Below are positions 15,965 through 25,522 of a stretch of 64,000 bases of DNA, one piece after another. Both the position numbers and the translations under genes were made by a program. Position 1 is the stretch's first letter; every line of letters begins with the position of its first letter. The stretch comes from Frondihabitans sp. PAMC 28766 (GTDB taxonomy: Bacteria; Actinomycetota; Actinomycetes; Actinomycetales; Microbacteriaceae): positions 1 through 64,000 of the forward strand of contig NZ_CP014516.1 in the NCBI RefSeq assembly GCF_001577365.1, in the 5' to 3' direction. The notes under the pieces are model-generated. The model worked only from the letters and a program-made list of their open reading frames with translations. It searched no databases and was not told the DNA's origin.

Positions 15965-17564
15965 GGCCTTGCCCCTTCTGCGTGGTCGTGTCCGGGGCGG
16001 GGTGTGTGATGACCTTCCCGTTGACCACTTCTTCGCCGTTAATCATTGCGGTGAGGATCTTGTCCCGGAACCAGGGAACCGTTTCTAAGAGGACGGGCTT
16101 CGCGGCCGAGGCGTCAAGGACGGCACGCCATTCGGGCAGGTGGGCGAGGTCGTCGACGCTGAGAATCGCACGCTGCCGGGATGACCGGGTGTGGGAGGTC
16201 CCGCCACGGCCGCTGGAATGGTTGGTGGTCCACTCGTTGTAGGTGCCGAGGCCGTCGGAGAACCGTTTGAGAAACGGTGACTGGGTGGATTCCCCACCGC
16301 CGTAGACGCGGATCGATGCGGTGGTCCACAGGGAGCCGGCCCCGGCGGCGCCGAACACGCGGACCATTTGGTCCCAGCCTTGGAAGTAGATGCCAAGGCT
16401 CAGGCCGAGGGACCCGTAAAACGACACCAGGTCGGGGAGCTCTGGCCACCTGACCACGTTCGCGGCTTCGTCGAGCTCGAACACGACCGGAACCTTGATG
16501 CGGCCACCGTCCGCGGACGCCGCGCGCTCCCCGGCACGGCCGATCGCACGGACAAGGGAAGCGACAAATGCCCCACCAGAGCCGGGGCCGTTGCGGGAGA
16601 TGAGGACCACGGTGTCCGTGCTGCGGACGAACGCTTCCGGGTCGAACGGGCGCACCCCAGGTGCCGCCGTCCAGGCAAGGAGCTTGTCGTTGGCGAGGGC
16701 CGACGCCATCCGCTGCGCGGTCGCGTAGACACTGCCGCGGGTCTTGTCCGGCTGCACGCGAAGGCCTTCGAGTGCCATGGCGGGGCCGACCTGCCCGTGC
16801 CGGGAGAGAATCTCGCGAAGATCTTCGTCCCGCTGCTGTGTAACCCACGCGTACACCTGGGACAGGGTGAGCCCGTCCAGGCGTGCGGCGAGGAGGGCGT
16901 AGGCGAATAGGTCAAGGCCTTGGGAGTCGAACTGGGCGTCACGTTTGGAGTCGGCATCTTTGGTGCTGGCCTCGAAGATCGCCGCGAGCTCCTGCGCGTC
17001 GACGAGCTCCTCGATCGCGGTGAGCGGGTCGTAGACGAAATCGGGGCGGCGCTCGTGCCGGTACACCTCCATCGGGTCGTACAGCCACCGCTTCCCGGCG
17101 AGTTTCCGACCGGCGAGGACCTGGCTGACACCATCGACCTTGTTCGTCGTCATCACCACCGGTCCGGGCGCTTCCAGGCAATGCCTGATCACCAGGGACG
17201 TTGTTTTTCCGCGGCCGGGACCGAAAATGTACACGGCAACATCCCGCCACCCCTGCCACACCCACGTCGACTTCGCGCCGACCAGTGTGCCGATGCGTTG
17301 CCCCGCGGGCAGGTTCTCCGCGTTCGGGTGCAACTGTCTGGCGTCCTTCCTCCGCCGCGGGTAGAGGACGGGTGCGAGGTTGTTTCCGGCGCGGAGGTGT
17401 TTCTGCATCCGGTCCACCGGGTATCTCGGGTGCAACCGCACGGCGGCGAAGATCACACCGGCGAGGACCACCACGATCGCCGCGATCAGCACCGGCGTTC
17501 CCCATGCGGGCCAGTGCATCGACGACAGGCCGGCCTGGATCGGGTCTTGGTATGTGTGCTTCAT
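15948..17564 (-). CDS. traD: Type IV coupling protein, VirD4/TraG-like ATPase
   Basis: The 538-aa membrane ATPase brings the TraA-DNA complex to the secretion channel. Residues 23-44 are a membrane anchor (TPVLIAAIVVVLAGVIFAAV). Walker A GPGRGKTT is at 115-122 and Walker B VVFELDEAANV has D365-E366. Typical TraG landmarks follow: TVVLISRNGPGSGG and the late WTTNHSSGRGG/SHTRSS segment. The start ATG has GGAAGG upstream. The gene lies near the end of the operon, between the SSB-like and DUF4913 genes. The symbol is given by role; the protein is of the actinobacterial TraG/VirD4 group rather than the F-type TraD. Confidence 0.93.
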   Translation of the reverse strand: MKHTYQDPIQAGLSSMHWPAWGTPVLIAAIVVVLAGVIFAAVRLHPRYPVDRMQKHLRAGNNLAPVLYPRRRKDARQLHPNAENLPAGQRIGTLVGAKSTWVWQGWRDVAVYIFGPGRGKTTSLVIRHCLEAPGPVVMTTNKVDGVSQVLAGRKLAGKRWLYDPMEVYRHERRPDFVYDPLTAIEELVDAQELAAIFEASTKDADSKRDAQFDSQGLDLFAYALLAARLDGLTLSQVYAWVTQQRDEDLREILSRHGQVGPAMALEGLRVQPDKTRGSVYATAQRMASALANDKLLAWTAAPGVRPFDPEAFVRSTDTVVLISRNGPGSGGAFVASLVRAIGRAGERAASADGGRIKVPVVFELDEAANVVRWPELPDLVSFYGSLGLSLGIYFQGWDQMVRVFGAAGAGSLWTTASIRVYGGGESTQSPFLKRFSDGLGTYNEWTTNHSSGRGGTSHTRSSRQRAILSVDDLAHLPEWRAVLDASAAKPVLLETVPWFRDKILTAMINGEEVVNGKVITHPAPDTTTQKGQGRAEPV

Positions 17565-17613
17565 CAGAAACCTTCCCGAGCGGTGGCGAGCGGTCGGTCT
17601 TCGGGGTTTCTCA

Positions 17614-17979
17614 TCAGGCTTCCTCGTCGGGCTTCCGGGTGCGGCGTACGTGCGCGACGGCCCGGTTCAGGTCGACACCGATGATGTCGGCGTCGATGAT
17701 CCGCCCGTAGGAACGGTTGTCGTCGGGTCCCCAACTGTTGGTGTGTTCCCGGCCCACGACCGCGACGGGGGCTCCTTTGTGGAGGGTCGCGGCCGTGGTC
17801 TGTCCGAGCTCGAATCGGGCCTCGACGTGGTGGGTGGTCGGGGTGTCGTGGGGGGCGAATTTTCCGTGCCGGTAGTCGCCGGTGTTTTCGATGAACCGGA
17901 ACTTCGTGCTGCTGATAGACCCCGTCGGGACAACCTCGGGGTCGTTCGCGAGGTTCCCCGTGATGGTGCGTGTGCTCAT
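17614..17979 (-). CDS. ssb: Single-stranded DNA-binding protein, plasmid type
   Basis: The 121-aa product begins MSTRTITGNLANDPEVV, the first OB-fold strand of SSB, and continues with FRFIENTGDYRHGKF and VEARFELGQTTAATLHKGAPV, then VVGREHTNSWGPDD and IIDADIIGVDLNRA, which match SSB strands 2-5. There is no long acidic C-terminal tail; it ends RKPDEEA, so contact with host SSB partners may be reduced. An AAGGAG site precedes the ATG. A transfer-operon SSB would coat the incoming strand or help the relaxosome. Confidence 0.88.
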   Translation of the reverse strand: MSTRTITGNLANDPEVVPTGSISSTKFRFIENTGDYRHGKFAPHDTPTTHHVEARFELGQTTAATLHKGAPVAVVGREHTNSWGPDDNRSYGRIIDADIIGVDLNRAVAHVRRTRKPDEEA

Positions 17980-18024
17980 GTTCTTCTCCTTCGATACGTT
18001 CTGGTTTTGAGCGGATGGTTCAGG

Positions 18025-18231
18025 TCAGTCGTCGTGGCCGGCGTAGTCGTCGTCGACGAGGGCCACGATGTGGCGGACGCGGGTGCGGGACGGTCCGGCG
18101 GCATGGGTCGCGGCGCGTTGCCCGGCTTCGGAGACGGCTTCCGCGATCGTGGTGTCACGGGGGTGCCCTGGCGCTTTGTAGAAAGCGGTCGCTTTCTGCG
18201 CGGGTGTGAGCGGGCCGGACGGTTCGGTCAT
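18025..18231 (-). CDS. Small helical hypothetical protein, 68 aa
   Basis: ATG at 18231 follows AAGGGA. The sequence MTEPSGPLTPAQKATAFYKA, then TTIAEAVSEAGQRAATHAAG and VRHIVALVDDDYAGHDD is soluble and acidic at the end. It lies inside the transfer operon between ssb and the NlpC/P60 gene with short gaps on both sides. No family is recognised. Confidence 0.65.
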   Translation of the reverse strand: MTEPSGPLTPAQKATAFYKAPGHPRDTTIAEAVSEAGQRAATHAAGPSRTRVRHIVALVDDDYAGHDD

Positions 18232-18268
18232 CGGTGGTCCCTTTCAGACGGCCTGGTGGTGGTCATGG

Positions 18269-19318
18269 TCAGAGGCCGTCAACGGGACGCCACACCTGGC
18301 TGTTCGGGGTGCCCCAGACCGTTTCGGTCTTCACCATGGACCCGGGCCGGGTGGCGGCGACCATCTGGTTTCCGCCGACGCTGATCCCGACGTGCCAGGC
18401 GTTGTTGCCGCCCCAGAAGATCAGATCCCCGGGCTGCACTTGCGAGAGGGGGTGCATCTGCCCTCGAGCGACACCGTTTCGCCACTGGGTGGTGGCGGAG
18501 TGGCCGTCGTCGATGTTGATTCCGACGGACGCGTAGGCCTCCTTCGTCAGCCCGGAGCAGTCCCACACCGTGGGGCCGGCACCGCCGAGGACATACGCGT
18601 CGCCCAGCTGCGCTTTGGCGAACGCGATCACACGGGCCACGACGGCCGCGTGCGGGCCCGTGGGGGCCTGCTCGCCAGGGATCAGGGCGGACGCGGCGGT
18701 GGCCGTGGCACCGTCCGTGCAGGTGGGACCGGTGGTGGTGTCGGAGACCGTCTTCACGGTCACACCGGAGAGGGCGTTCATCAGCTGTACTGCCTCGGGC
18801 AGGTGGGTGGCGTACCGGTCAGGGAACGCGGACCCTTCGACGGCTTGGGCGGCATTCCCGGAGGTCTTGGTCTCCCAGCCGGGGACGGCGACGAGGTGTG
18901 TGTAGAAGAGGCCTATGGCGTAGCTGATGTTGTTGATCTGGGTGGGGGTGCCCCAGCCCTGAGAGGGCCGCATCTGGAACAGGCCCACGGAGTCGCGGTC
19001 GCCCCCGGTGAGGTTGGTGAGGCTGGATTCCGTCATCGCCGCAATGAGCGCGGTCTGCTGGGCGTGCTGGTCAAGGCCTCGCTGCTGACCAATGGTCAGG
19101 ATCGCGGCCGCGTTCGTCAGCTGCGCCCCGGAGTACGGGCCGACCGTGGCCGGCAGGGTGCCGGACGCGACGGTGACGGCCGCGCCGGTTGCGGCGCAGT
19201 CGGCCGACGCGTCCGGTTGTGACCCGCCGCCGATGATGACGGTGAAGACCAGCACTACGACCATGACAATCGCCACGACCGGGGCGAGGACGGTAAGAGC
19301 GATCGATCCTCCCTTCAT
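18269..19318 (-). CDS. Bifunctional cell-wall hydrolase: lytic transglycosylase-like plus NlpC/P60
   Basis: Start at ATG 19318 (MKGGSIALTV), just after the preceding stop, gives 349 aa. Residues 5-30 form the membrane anchor. Residues about 65-185 form a lysozyme-like domain with Glu97 in LIAAMTESSL and GDRDSVGLFQMRPSQGWG, as in VirB1/TcpG-type hydrolases. Residues 225-349 are the NlpC/P60 peptidase with Cys254 (WDCSGL) and His309 (WHVGIS). In Gram-positive conjugation such two-domain enzymes open peptidoglycan for the secretion channel. All active-site residues look intact. Confidence 0.93.
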   Translation of the reverse strand: MKGGSIALTVLAPVVAIVMVVVLVFTVIIGGGSQPDASADCAATGAAVTVASGTLPATVGPYSGAQLTNAAAILTIGQQRGLDQHAQQTALIAAMTESSLTNLTGGDRDSVGLFQMRPSQGWGTPTQINNISYAIGLFYTHLVAVPGWETKTSGNAAQAVEGSAFPDRYATHLPEAVQLMNALSGVTVKTVSDTTTGPTCTDGATATAASALIPGEQAPTGPHAAVVARVIAFAKAQLGDAYVLGGAGPTVWDCSGLTKEAYASVGINIDDGHSATTQWRNGVARGQMHPLSQVQPGDLIFWGGNNAWHVGISVGGNQMVAATRPGSMVKTETVWGTPNSQVWRPVDGL

Positions 19319-19322
19319 GGCC

Positions 19323-19796
19323 TTAGTTCCCCGGCTGAACGTAGGACGCCAGCCACGCGTCGTGGGGGCTGTCACGGTGCAGCGTGACCGTCACCGGCCC
19401 GCCCGTCGCCGCGGTGAACTGCCACGCGGCGTTGGTCGACGTCTGCTGGTCACCGATCGCCTGCCCTGATGCCTCGTCGACGTGCTCGCAGGGCACGTTC
19501 GCTGGCTTGGTGGCGGCGAACATCGTCTGCGCCGCCCCCGTCAGGACAGGGGCAAGGGACCGCTGCCACTGATCCGACGCCTCGCCGGGCTGGCAGAAGC
19601 GGTCCGCAACCGTAAAAGCCCGCTCCCGGGCTGTAGCCGGGGCGGGGCGTGCGGTGCCGGTCGTCGCGGCGGCGGCCGAGGTCGGCCCCGTCGCCGGGTG
19701 GGACGCGGCCGCCCGGTGCAGGAGCACCAGGACGACCACGGCCGCGGCCACGGACAGCACGGCGAGGATCACGACCAAGAGAGTGCGACGGCTCAT
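19323..19796 (-). CDS. Membrane-anchored protein, possible second VirB8/TcpC-like subunit
   Basis: The 157-aa product has one N-terminal TM helix (LLVVILAVLSVAAAVVVLVL), an Ala/Thr-rich linker, and a C-terminal domain of about 100 residues (AFTVADRFCQPGEASDQWQR, ending VTVTLHRDSPHDAWLASYVQ) whose helix-then-beta pattern fits the NTF2-like fold of VirB8/TcpC. Two cysteines (in FCQPG and VPCEH) may form a disulfide outside the cell. It is 4 bp upstream of the cell-wall hydrolase gene. The VirB8-like reading is inference. Confidence 0.65.
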   Translation of the reverse strand: MSRRTLLVVILAVLSVAAAVVVLVLLHRAAASHPATGPTSAAAATTGTARPAPATARERAFTVADRFCQPGEASDQWQRSLAPVLTGAAQTMFAATKPANVPCEHVDEASGQAIGDQQTSTNAAWQFTAATGGPVTVTLHRDSPHDAWLASYVQPGN

Positions 19797-19801
19797 CGGG
19801 G

Positions 19802-21187
19802 TTACCGGTACCCGTCGACGATCGCGGCCGCGGCTTGCATCCATGCCAGCCGGGTGGCTGAGGACACCCGGTCGGGGCTGATCTGGTCGCCGTCGGCGAC
19901 CGCGGCGTCCCTGGGGACCTCGATGAGGTGAGCGGCGGCACCGGTCAGGTGCTCGCGGATCGCTTGCCGGTTGACCTGGCTGGATACCCCGTCTTTGTCG
20001 GTGATAACGACGATCGCGCCGTCGGCCAGGTGGGCGTAGCCGTGGTTCCGCAGCCACTCGATGACCGCTGCTGCTCGCTTGGCCCCGGAGACGGCGTAGC
20101 CGGTGGCAATGACCACGTTGCTGACACTGCCGAGAATCCCGGCCATGGCCGGGTGGGAGACGCCGGTGCCGCAGTCGGTGAGGACGATGGAGTAGTACCG
20201 GGCCACCAGCGCCTGAATGCGGGCGTGGTCTTCTGCGGTGATCGCGTCAGAGACGGCGGGGTCCTGTTCGCCGGCGATGACGTGCAGCCGGTTCGCGTGG
20301 TGCATGTACCGGGAGAGGTCCGTGAGTGATTCGATCTTGCCGGCGTCGCGCACCACGTCGGTCACCGTCGAGGCGGTCGCGTGGTCGTAGTTGGCTTCGC
20401 CGACGACTCGTTCTGCGAGATCCCCGGAGTCGGGGTTCATGTCCACCGCGCAGGGCGGGTCGCCCCGGTACTCGGCCAGCATCATGCCGACGCCGCCCGT
20501 CGTCGATGACTTCCCGACACCGCCTTTCAGAGACAGGAACGCCGTGGAGTGGGACCCGGTCAGCTTGCGGCTGATCCGTCTGGCCAGTTCGTCGGTTTCC
20601 TGCTCGAGCGCGGACTGCCCGAGGTTCACCAGCCCGCCTGTCACCGAGTAGACCGCCGCACGGACACCGGTCCGCGGGCGAGTCTTCGTCGGATTGACGA
20701 AACGGACCTCGGAGCGGCGAGGTAGTGGAGCCTCGGCCGCTGCGGCTGGCGCATCCTCCGCGCTCTCGCCTTCGAGCTCGACGTCGGACGGGAGGTCATC
20801 TTCGGGCCGCGGAGGGAGATCCGGTTCGCGGGTCCGGAGCGGAATTGGTTCCGGCTCTGAGTAGTTGGTGAAGGGCGTCAGGTCAGCGTCGACGCTTACC
20901 GGCGTGGCGGCGGCAGGTGCCGGTGAGGGCGCGACTGTGGCCGCTGCCCCGGTGGGGGCTGCGGCCGGCAGGAGGGCACCTTCTTGATCGAGCGTGAACC
21001 AGGTTCCTGGATCGGTGGCGCTCTCGGTGCTGTGCACCAAGACCGGGCCGGCCGCCTCGACGGCGCGGGCGGTGAGCCACGCGATCGCGTCGGGGTAGGC
21101 GCTGGCACCGGTGAAGGTGGTGTCACCGATGCGAACCTGGTCGCCGTCGGCTTCCAGGTCGTAGAGGGGGCTGGTGGTGGTGGCCAT
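19802..21187 (-). CDS. ParA/MinD-like ATPase of the transfer operon
   Basis: The 461-aa product has a Pro/Ala/Glu-rich disordered N-terminal region (about 70-160), then a ParA/MinD domain with deviant Walker A KGGVGKSSTT starting at K221, VDMNPDSGDLAERV (Walker A-prime area) and VLTDCGTGVSHPAM (Walker B). Similar fusions are seen in actinobacterial conjugation and ESX loci, where they are thought to help position or drive the machine. Genes before and after belong to the secretion channel, so it is probably not the plasmid partition ParA, which is encoded at 33846. Confidence 0.85.
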   Translation of the reverse strand: MATTTSPLYDLEADGDQVRIGDTTFTGASAYPDAIAWLTARAVEAAGPVLVHSTESATDPGTWFTLDQEGALLPAAAPTGAAATVAPSPAPAAATPVSVDADLTPFTNYSEPEPIPLRTREPDLPPRPEDDLPSDVELEGESAEDAPAAAAEAPLPRRSEVRFVNPTKTRPRTGVRAAVYSVTGGLVNLGQSALEQETDELARRISRKLTGSHSTAFLSLKGGVGKSSTTGGVGMMLAEYRGDPPCAVDMNPDSGDLAERVVGEANYDHATASTVTDVVRDAGKIESLTDLSRYMHHANRLHVIAGEQDPAVSDAITAEDHARIQALVARYYSIVLTDCGTGVSHPAMAGILGSVSNVVIATGYAVSGAKRAAAVIEWLRNHGYAHLADGAIVVITDKDGVSSQVNRQAIREHLTGAAAHLIEVPRDAAVADGDQISPDRVSSATRLAWMQAAAAIVDGYR

Positions 21188-21199
21188 GATCGGGGTTCC

Positions 21200-22702
21200 T
21201 TACTGGTAACGGTTGTCGGTGTCGTGCAGGTTTTGCACGGTGGCGGTGCGGAGCATCTGGACCGGAATTCCGACCCGCTCAGACACTTTCAGGAGCACCT
21301 TCCCGGCGCCGGGAGGGGCACCCTTCTGGCCCTTCTTCCGGCGCGCTCCGCGCCAGGTCGGGGACCCGTTGAACCCGGCAACGAGGTTGATTTCCTCGTC
21401 GGTGAGGTGCCGCACCTGGCGAAGCGTCATCAGGTCTTCCCGGCTGAGGGCCATGAGCAGAAGCAGGCCGGAGCGTTCGAGGAACCCGCGGGCCTTCTGC
21501 TGGTCCTCCGGGTTGGGAAGAGACAGGAGGTCTTTCGGGGTTTGGGTGACTTTCAGCTCCGCGGTGCCCACGGAGCGGTTCGTGCGTGAGAGGGCGTCGA
21601 CGCGATCGACGATTCCCTCGCAGGCGCGCAGCGGGAACCAGAACTCGTCCATCAGGGTCGTGTAGCCGCCCCAGGTGACCTTCGGGACGTACACCTCGCC
21701 CTCGTGCAAGGCTTGCTCTGCGAGGCGCTGTTCGTGCTGCGCTAACTCCCAGTGCGCGTCGATCGCATCCATGCCGAGCGACCAGGTGGAGAGCATCGCG
21801 GCGGAGAGCAGGCGGGTGTTTCCCTGCCCGATGGAGGACGTGTCGAAGACGAATCCGCCCGGGTTCCCGGGGGTGAATTCCACCGAGTCGGTGCCGCCGA
21901 GCATTTTGCCCATCTCGCCTGACACCATCGACCGCAGCGTCTCGCCCAAACGGGAGAACCGCCGGTGGAACGTGTCCGCGTCGCGCTGCCCCGTGACGGC
22001 GAGCATCTGCGGGGACACCTGATCGAAAGCGACGACGAGATCCCCGGTGCCGGGCTTGTCGTTCCGGTCCCTGATCGTGTCGACGATCGCTTCCAGGGCA
22101 GTGTCTTCAATGTCATCCAACGGAATCCCGCGGCTGACACGGGCGTTCAGCTGCACGAGGGACACCGCTTTGTCGCGGGCCAGCTGGGCGAGCTCCTGAC
22201 CGACCTTCCCGCCGATCTGTTCCGCCGCCCGGCCCAGGGGGCCGGGCGAGAGCAGGTTGAGTTTGTCGCGGTTCGCGCCGGGCCCGATGGAGAACACCGA
22301 CCCGCCAAGAGCGCGAACCCAGTCGACGTGTTCGCCCTTGATCGGGTCGAACACGGCCGGGACCATGCCCCGTCCGACCTGCCCGAGCAGGATCTGCATC
22401 GCCGTCTCGGATTTGCCGTTGCCGTTCAGCCCCAGCAGGAACGCGGACGGCGACGAGATCACGTTTGCCCGGTAGAGGGCCTCGTGGTCGGTGCAGACGG
22501 CCGTGCCGTTGTTCAGGTCCCGGCCGAGCGGCGACCCGTCCGTGGGTCGGCCCGTGCCGACCCCGAACGGGTAGATACCGCACGCCTGCACGGAGGTGGT
22601 GAACCACTGGGGCGGCTGGGGGACGCGTCCCCACATGCCGCCACCTGAGCCGGCGAACCCCATCGGGGTCCGCACCAGCCGCTTCGTCATCTTCGTAGCC
22701 AT
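21200..22702 (-). CDS. virB4: VirB4/TraC-like secretion ATPase
   Basis: The 500-aa product powers the type IV channel. Walker A GLNGNGKS is at 91-98, with the family-typical NGxGKS form, and Walker B TTLMDEFWF has D352-E353. DALSRTNRSVGTAELKVTQT is the arginine-finger/QxTQ-like segment of VirB4 proteins. It lacks the long N-terminal domain of classical VirB4; the SCO6880-like gene just upstream probably supplies that part as a separate chain, as is usual in actinobacterial elements. Its start overlaps the upstream stop by one base. Confidence 0.88.
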   Translation of the reverse strand: MATKMTKRLVRTPMGFAGSGGGMWGRVPQPPQWFTTSVQACGIYPFGVGTGRPTDGSPLGRDLNNGTAVCTDHEALYRANVISSPSAFLLGLNGNGKSETAMQILLGQVGRGMVPAVFDPIKGEHVDWVRALGGSVFSIGPGANRDKLNLLSPGPLGRAAEQIGGKVGQELAQLARDKAVSLVQLNARVSRGIPLDDIEDTALEAIVDTIRDRNDKPGTGDLVVAFDQVSPQMLAVTGQRDADTFHRRFSRLGETLRSMVSGEMGKMLGGTDSVEFTPGNPGGFVFDTSSIGQGNTRLLSAAMLSTWSLGMDAIDAHWELAQHEQRLAEQALHEGEVYVPKVTWGGYTTLMDEFWFPLRACEGIVDRVDALSRTNRSVGTAELKVTQTPKDLLSLPNPEDQQKARGFLERSGLLLLMALSREDLMTLRQVRHLTDEEINLVAGFNGSPTWRGARRKKGQKGAPPGAGKVLLKVSERVGIPVQMLRTATVQNLHDTDNRYQ

Positions 22703-24228
22703 CAGATGCTCCCCTCAGTGAGGGACTGAGCGGGCGTCTGGTAGGCCCACGGCAGGAGGCCAAGGGGCAGGGTCGCGTGGAACGCCGCCGACGTGTCCGT
22801 CTCCACGAACCGGTACGAGATCCCCGTGCCTTCGAGCGTCGATTTCAGCTTCTGCGTCGCGTCCCGAAGCCCGCGCTTGCTGGCTTCAAAGGTGACGGTG
22901 ACCATGATCGCGAACCGCGTCATCGACGCCCCGGTGACGAGTTCCCCTTCCGCTTTCTCTGCCAGGGCCTCCTGGTGGCGGTCGAACATGGAAGGCTGCG
23001 CCTTGGCCGTGGCAGACACCCCGGCGTTCCGGCGCAGCTCCGTGGCCCGCTTGATCGCCTGAGCGGGCGTCAGCGGGCGGTAGAAGATCGCGACCCGCTT
23101 CCGCAGGAACCGGTCTTGCGGGGCGAACAGTTCCTCGAGCGTGGATTCGGTGATGTGGGCCTGCGGAGGGACGGTCATCATGACCGTCATCGACGCCACG
23201 CCGTCGTGGAAGCAGACACGGCGGTCGTCGTCCGTGAACACGTCAGGTCCCGCCTCGGTGACCTTCATCCGGAAGGTCTGCCCTGCCAGGTCATCAGAGC
23301 CGAACTCCCGCTCCCGATCGGGCCGGTACGCGACGCGCACGACGCGGGCCAGGTCCTCGCTCGTGGCGACGACCGGTTGCCCGGCACCCGACGCGGCGAG
23401 CTTTGCCCGGTGGTCGGGCAGTTTCGCGGCCACTTCCGCGGCCGCGTCTTCGAGGGAATCCGCGAGTTCCTTCTGCGACCACACGACCGTCGCGAACACC
23501 TCCACGGACGAGTACCGCGCCGGCAGGGCGTCGGCGGCCTCTCGCAGCGCGTCCTGCGCGACTTGCGGGGCGGACGAGGACACTTCGCTGGCGATCTTCT
23601 CCACCAGGGGCTCCGTGGACGCCAACGTGGAATCGACAACAACTACAGCCCCCTCGATCGCGGAGTCCTTCGACAGGCCCGCGATCCACCCGCCGTAGGA
23701 CACCACCTGAGAGTCGATGGACTCTTGCGGCTGCAACTGAGTCCCATCCGGGCTGCACAGCAATGTCGCCGCGAGCGTCGGCCGCGGCGAGTTCTTCCGG
23801 TGGTGCAGCAGCACGTATTCCTCGCCGGCCCCGTCCTCGCCCGAGATCTCGGACATGTCGGCCAGAGCACCCGGTAGAGCCGTCAGAGCCTCGTTAGGGA
23901 GCGCCGTAAAGAGCCCCGTCTTGTAGATGGTGCTCCCGGCTGCGTGGCGGGAGGAATGCCCCCACCGGTCACCGATGCGGGCGGCGATGGTCCGACCGGC
24001 CTGCCGGTCACCCCACCGCACTTGGAACAGGGCCACCACCACTGCGGCCAGGAAGAAGAAGCCGATGCCGGCGAGGGGGTGGCCGAACACGAGGAGTCCC
24101 ACCAGCAGCAAAATGCCGCCCAGGAGGACCCCCCAGCCGAGCCAGGGCACCCCGCCCAGGGTCGGTTTCGTTGTGGGGAGCCAATTGCCGAACTTGATCC
24201 GCTTACCCGCGGTGTCGCTGTTACTCAC
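22702..24228 (-). CDS. SCO6880-family conjugation protein (VirB3/VirB4 N-terminal-like)
   Basis: GTG at 24228 (MSNSDTAGKRIKFGNW) has GGAAGGAA upstream. Residues 25-70 carry two membrane helices (LGWGVLLGGILLLVGLLVFG, GIGFFFLAAVVVALFQV), followed by a large soluble region of about 430 aa with no nucleotide-binding motif. This is the layout of SCO6880-like proteins, which pair with the VirB4-like ATPase in actinobacterial type IV systems. It overlaps both neighbours: 8 bp with the VirB6-like gene upstream and 1 bp with the ATPase gene. Confidence 0.8.
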   Translation of the reverse strand: MSNSDTAGKRIKFGNWLPTTKPTLGGVPWLGWGVLLGGILLLVGLLVFGHPLAGIGFFFLAAVVVALFQVRWGDRQAGRTIAARIGDRWGHSSRHAAGSTIYKTGLFTALPNEALTALPGALADMSEISGEDGAGEEYVLLHHRKNSPRPTLAATLLCSPDGTQLQPQESIDSQVVSYGGWIAGLSKDSAIEGAVVVVDSTLASTEPLVEKIASEVSSSAPQVAQDALREAADALPARYSSVEVFATVVWSQKELADSLEDAAAEVAAKLPDHRAKLAASGAGQPVVATSEDLARVVRVAYRPDREREFGSDDLAGQTFRMKVTEAGPDVFTDDDRRVCFHDGVASMTVMMTVPPQAHITESTLEELFAPQDRFLRKRVAIFYRPLTPAQAIKRATELRRNAGVSATAKAQPSMFDRHQEALAEKAEGELVTGASMTRFAIMVTVTFEASKRGLRDATQKLKSTLEGTGISYRFVETDTSAAFHATLPLGLLPWAYQTPAQSLTEGSI

Positions 24229-25522
24229 TGATCATTCCTTCCGCTGCACCATCACTCGAAGAGGCACTATCCGCAGCTGAGCCGCCCGCGGCCCAGCCCG
24301 CCTTTGAACCGGTGGACTGGCCACCGGCACCGCTACTCGACCCGGAATCGGAGGCACCCGACGCGGACTGCGCCGAGCCGCCACTACCGGAGCTATCTCC
24401 GCCACCGGCACTCGTGCCGGACGGCGCAGCCGCTTCGCCGCCGCCACCAGCGACGGGCGAGTTGCCGCCGCCACCGGTCGCTTCGTCGCCGCCACCGGTC
24501 GCCGAAGCGACGTCGCCACCGGTCGCGGCCGATGGGCCTGCTGCCTTCGCCGCGGTGCCGGCCGTGCCGCCGCCCGCTCCCGCCGCGGCTGACCCGCCAC
24601 CCGTGGCCACCGCAGCGCCGACGGCGACGCCCGCGGACACGGCCGCGGCCGTCATCCCGAGCGCCATGGCACCGCCCGAGGCGTTACCCATCGCGGCCGC
24701 GGCAGGCACCAGCAGGCGCATCATCGCCGGCAGGGCGATGATGGCCAACGCGATCAGCATGAGGCCGTAGATCACACCGCCAGGTCCGTCCTGGCCGTCC
24801 TTCAACCGCCACGCGAACGCGTAAATCGACGCAGCCAGTGGGCTGTAGATGACGAACGCGATGATCCACGCCGTCACCTTCTCGAAGGCTTGCTGGCCCT
24901 GGCGCATCATCGCGTACGACGCGGTGGTGGGCCAGAACACCATCAGCAGCAAAAGCATCGCCTGGCGAACGAACATGATCGCCCACTGCAACCCCACCGC
25001 GATGATCCCGAGCAGCCCAAAGATCAGCGCCAGACCCGGAGACTGGCTGGCGAAATCCCCGGCCAACTTTCCCGAATCAGCCGAAGTCCCGGACTCTTTC
25101 AGAATCCACTGCGCGTAGGCGTCCCCACCCCAGACCAAGATCTGCACCGCGGCCGTGCCGAAGGTCGTCACCGCGAGGACTCGCCCGAGGCTGGTCAACG
25201 CCTCCCGGAAGGGGCCACCGTTCGCCGCCAGCATCGTTCGCACGCCGGCGATGATGAGACCCACGACGAGCAACAGAATGTTGATCGGGAGAATCGACTG
25301 CTGGAACCACTTCGCAGCCGAACCGTCGAGATTCACCACCAATCCCTGGCCGACCCACGACGTCAGGAAGTCCTTCATCAGGCCGTCAAAGCCCTGATAG
25401 ATATTGTTCGCCGCGTCCTGGAACGCGCCGGACGCGACAGCGGAGACACCGCCGCTCACTGCGCCACCGACGGCGCACGCTGCGGGACTGACGAGGCAAA
25501 CGCCCGTGCTGACGGCGCTCAA
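24221..25522 (-). CDS. VirB6/TrbL-like multi-TM channel protein with Gly/Ser-rich tail
   Basis: TTG start at 25522, overlapping the upstream TGA. About six hydrophobic segments lie between residues 75 and 310 (ILLLVVGLIIAGVRTMLAA, LALIFGLLGIIAVGLQWAIM, AMLLLLMVFWPTTASYAMM, GVIYGLMLIALAIIALPAMM). The region before them is helical and partly hydrophobic. The last 120 residues are a low-complexity Gly/Ser/Ala tail. This is the pattern of SCO6881/TrbL/VirB6 proteins, the inner-membrane core of the channel. Long glycine-rich tails are common in actinobacterial members. Confidence 0.85.
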   Translation of the reverse strand: MSAVSTGVCLVSPAACAVGGAVSGGVSAVASGAFQDAANNIYQGFDGLMKDFLTSWVGQGLVVNLDGSAAKWFQQSILPINILLLVVGLIIAGVRTMLAANGGPFREALTSLGRVLAVTTFGTAAVQILVWGGDAYAQWILKESGTSADSGKLAGDFASQSPGLALIFGLLGIIAVGLQWAIMFVRQAMLLLLMVFWPTTASYAMMRQGQQAFEKVTAWIIAFVIYSPLAASIYAFAWRLKDGQDGPGGVIYGLMLIALAIIALPAMMRLLVPAAAAMGNASGGAMALGMTAAAVSAGVAVGAAVATGGGSAAAGAGGGTAGTAAKAAGPSAATGGDVASATGGGDEATGGGGNSPVAGGGGEAAAPSGTSAGGGDSSGSGGSAQSASGASDSGSSSGAGGQSTGSKAGWAAGGSAADSASSSDGAAEGMISE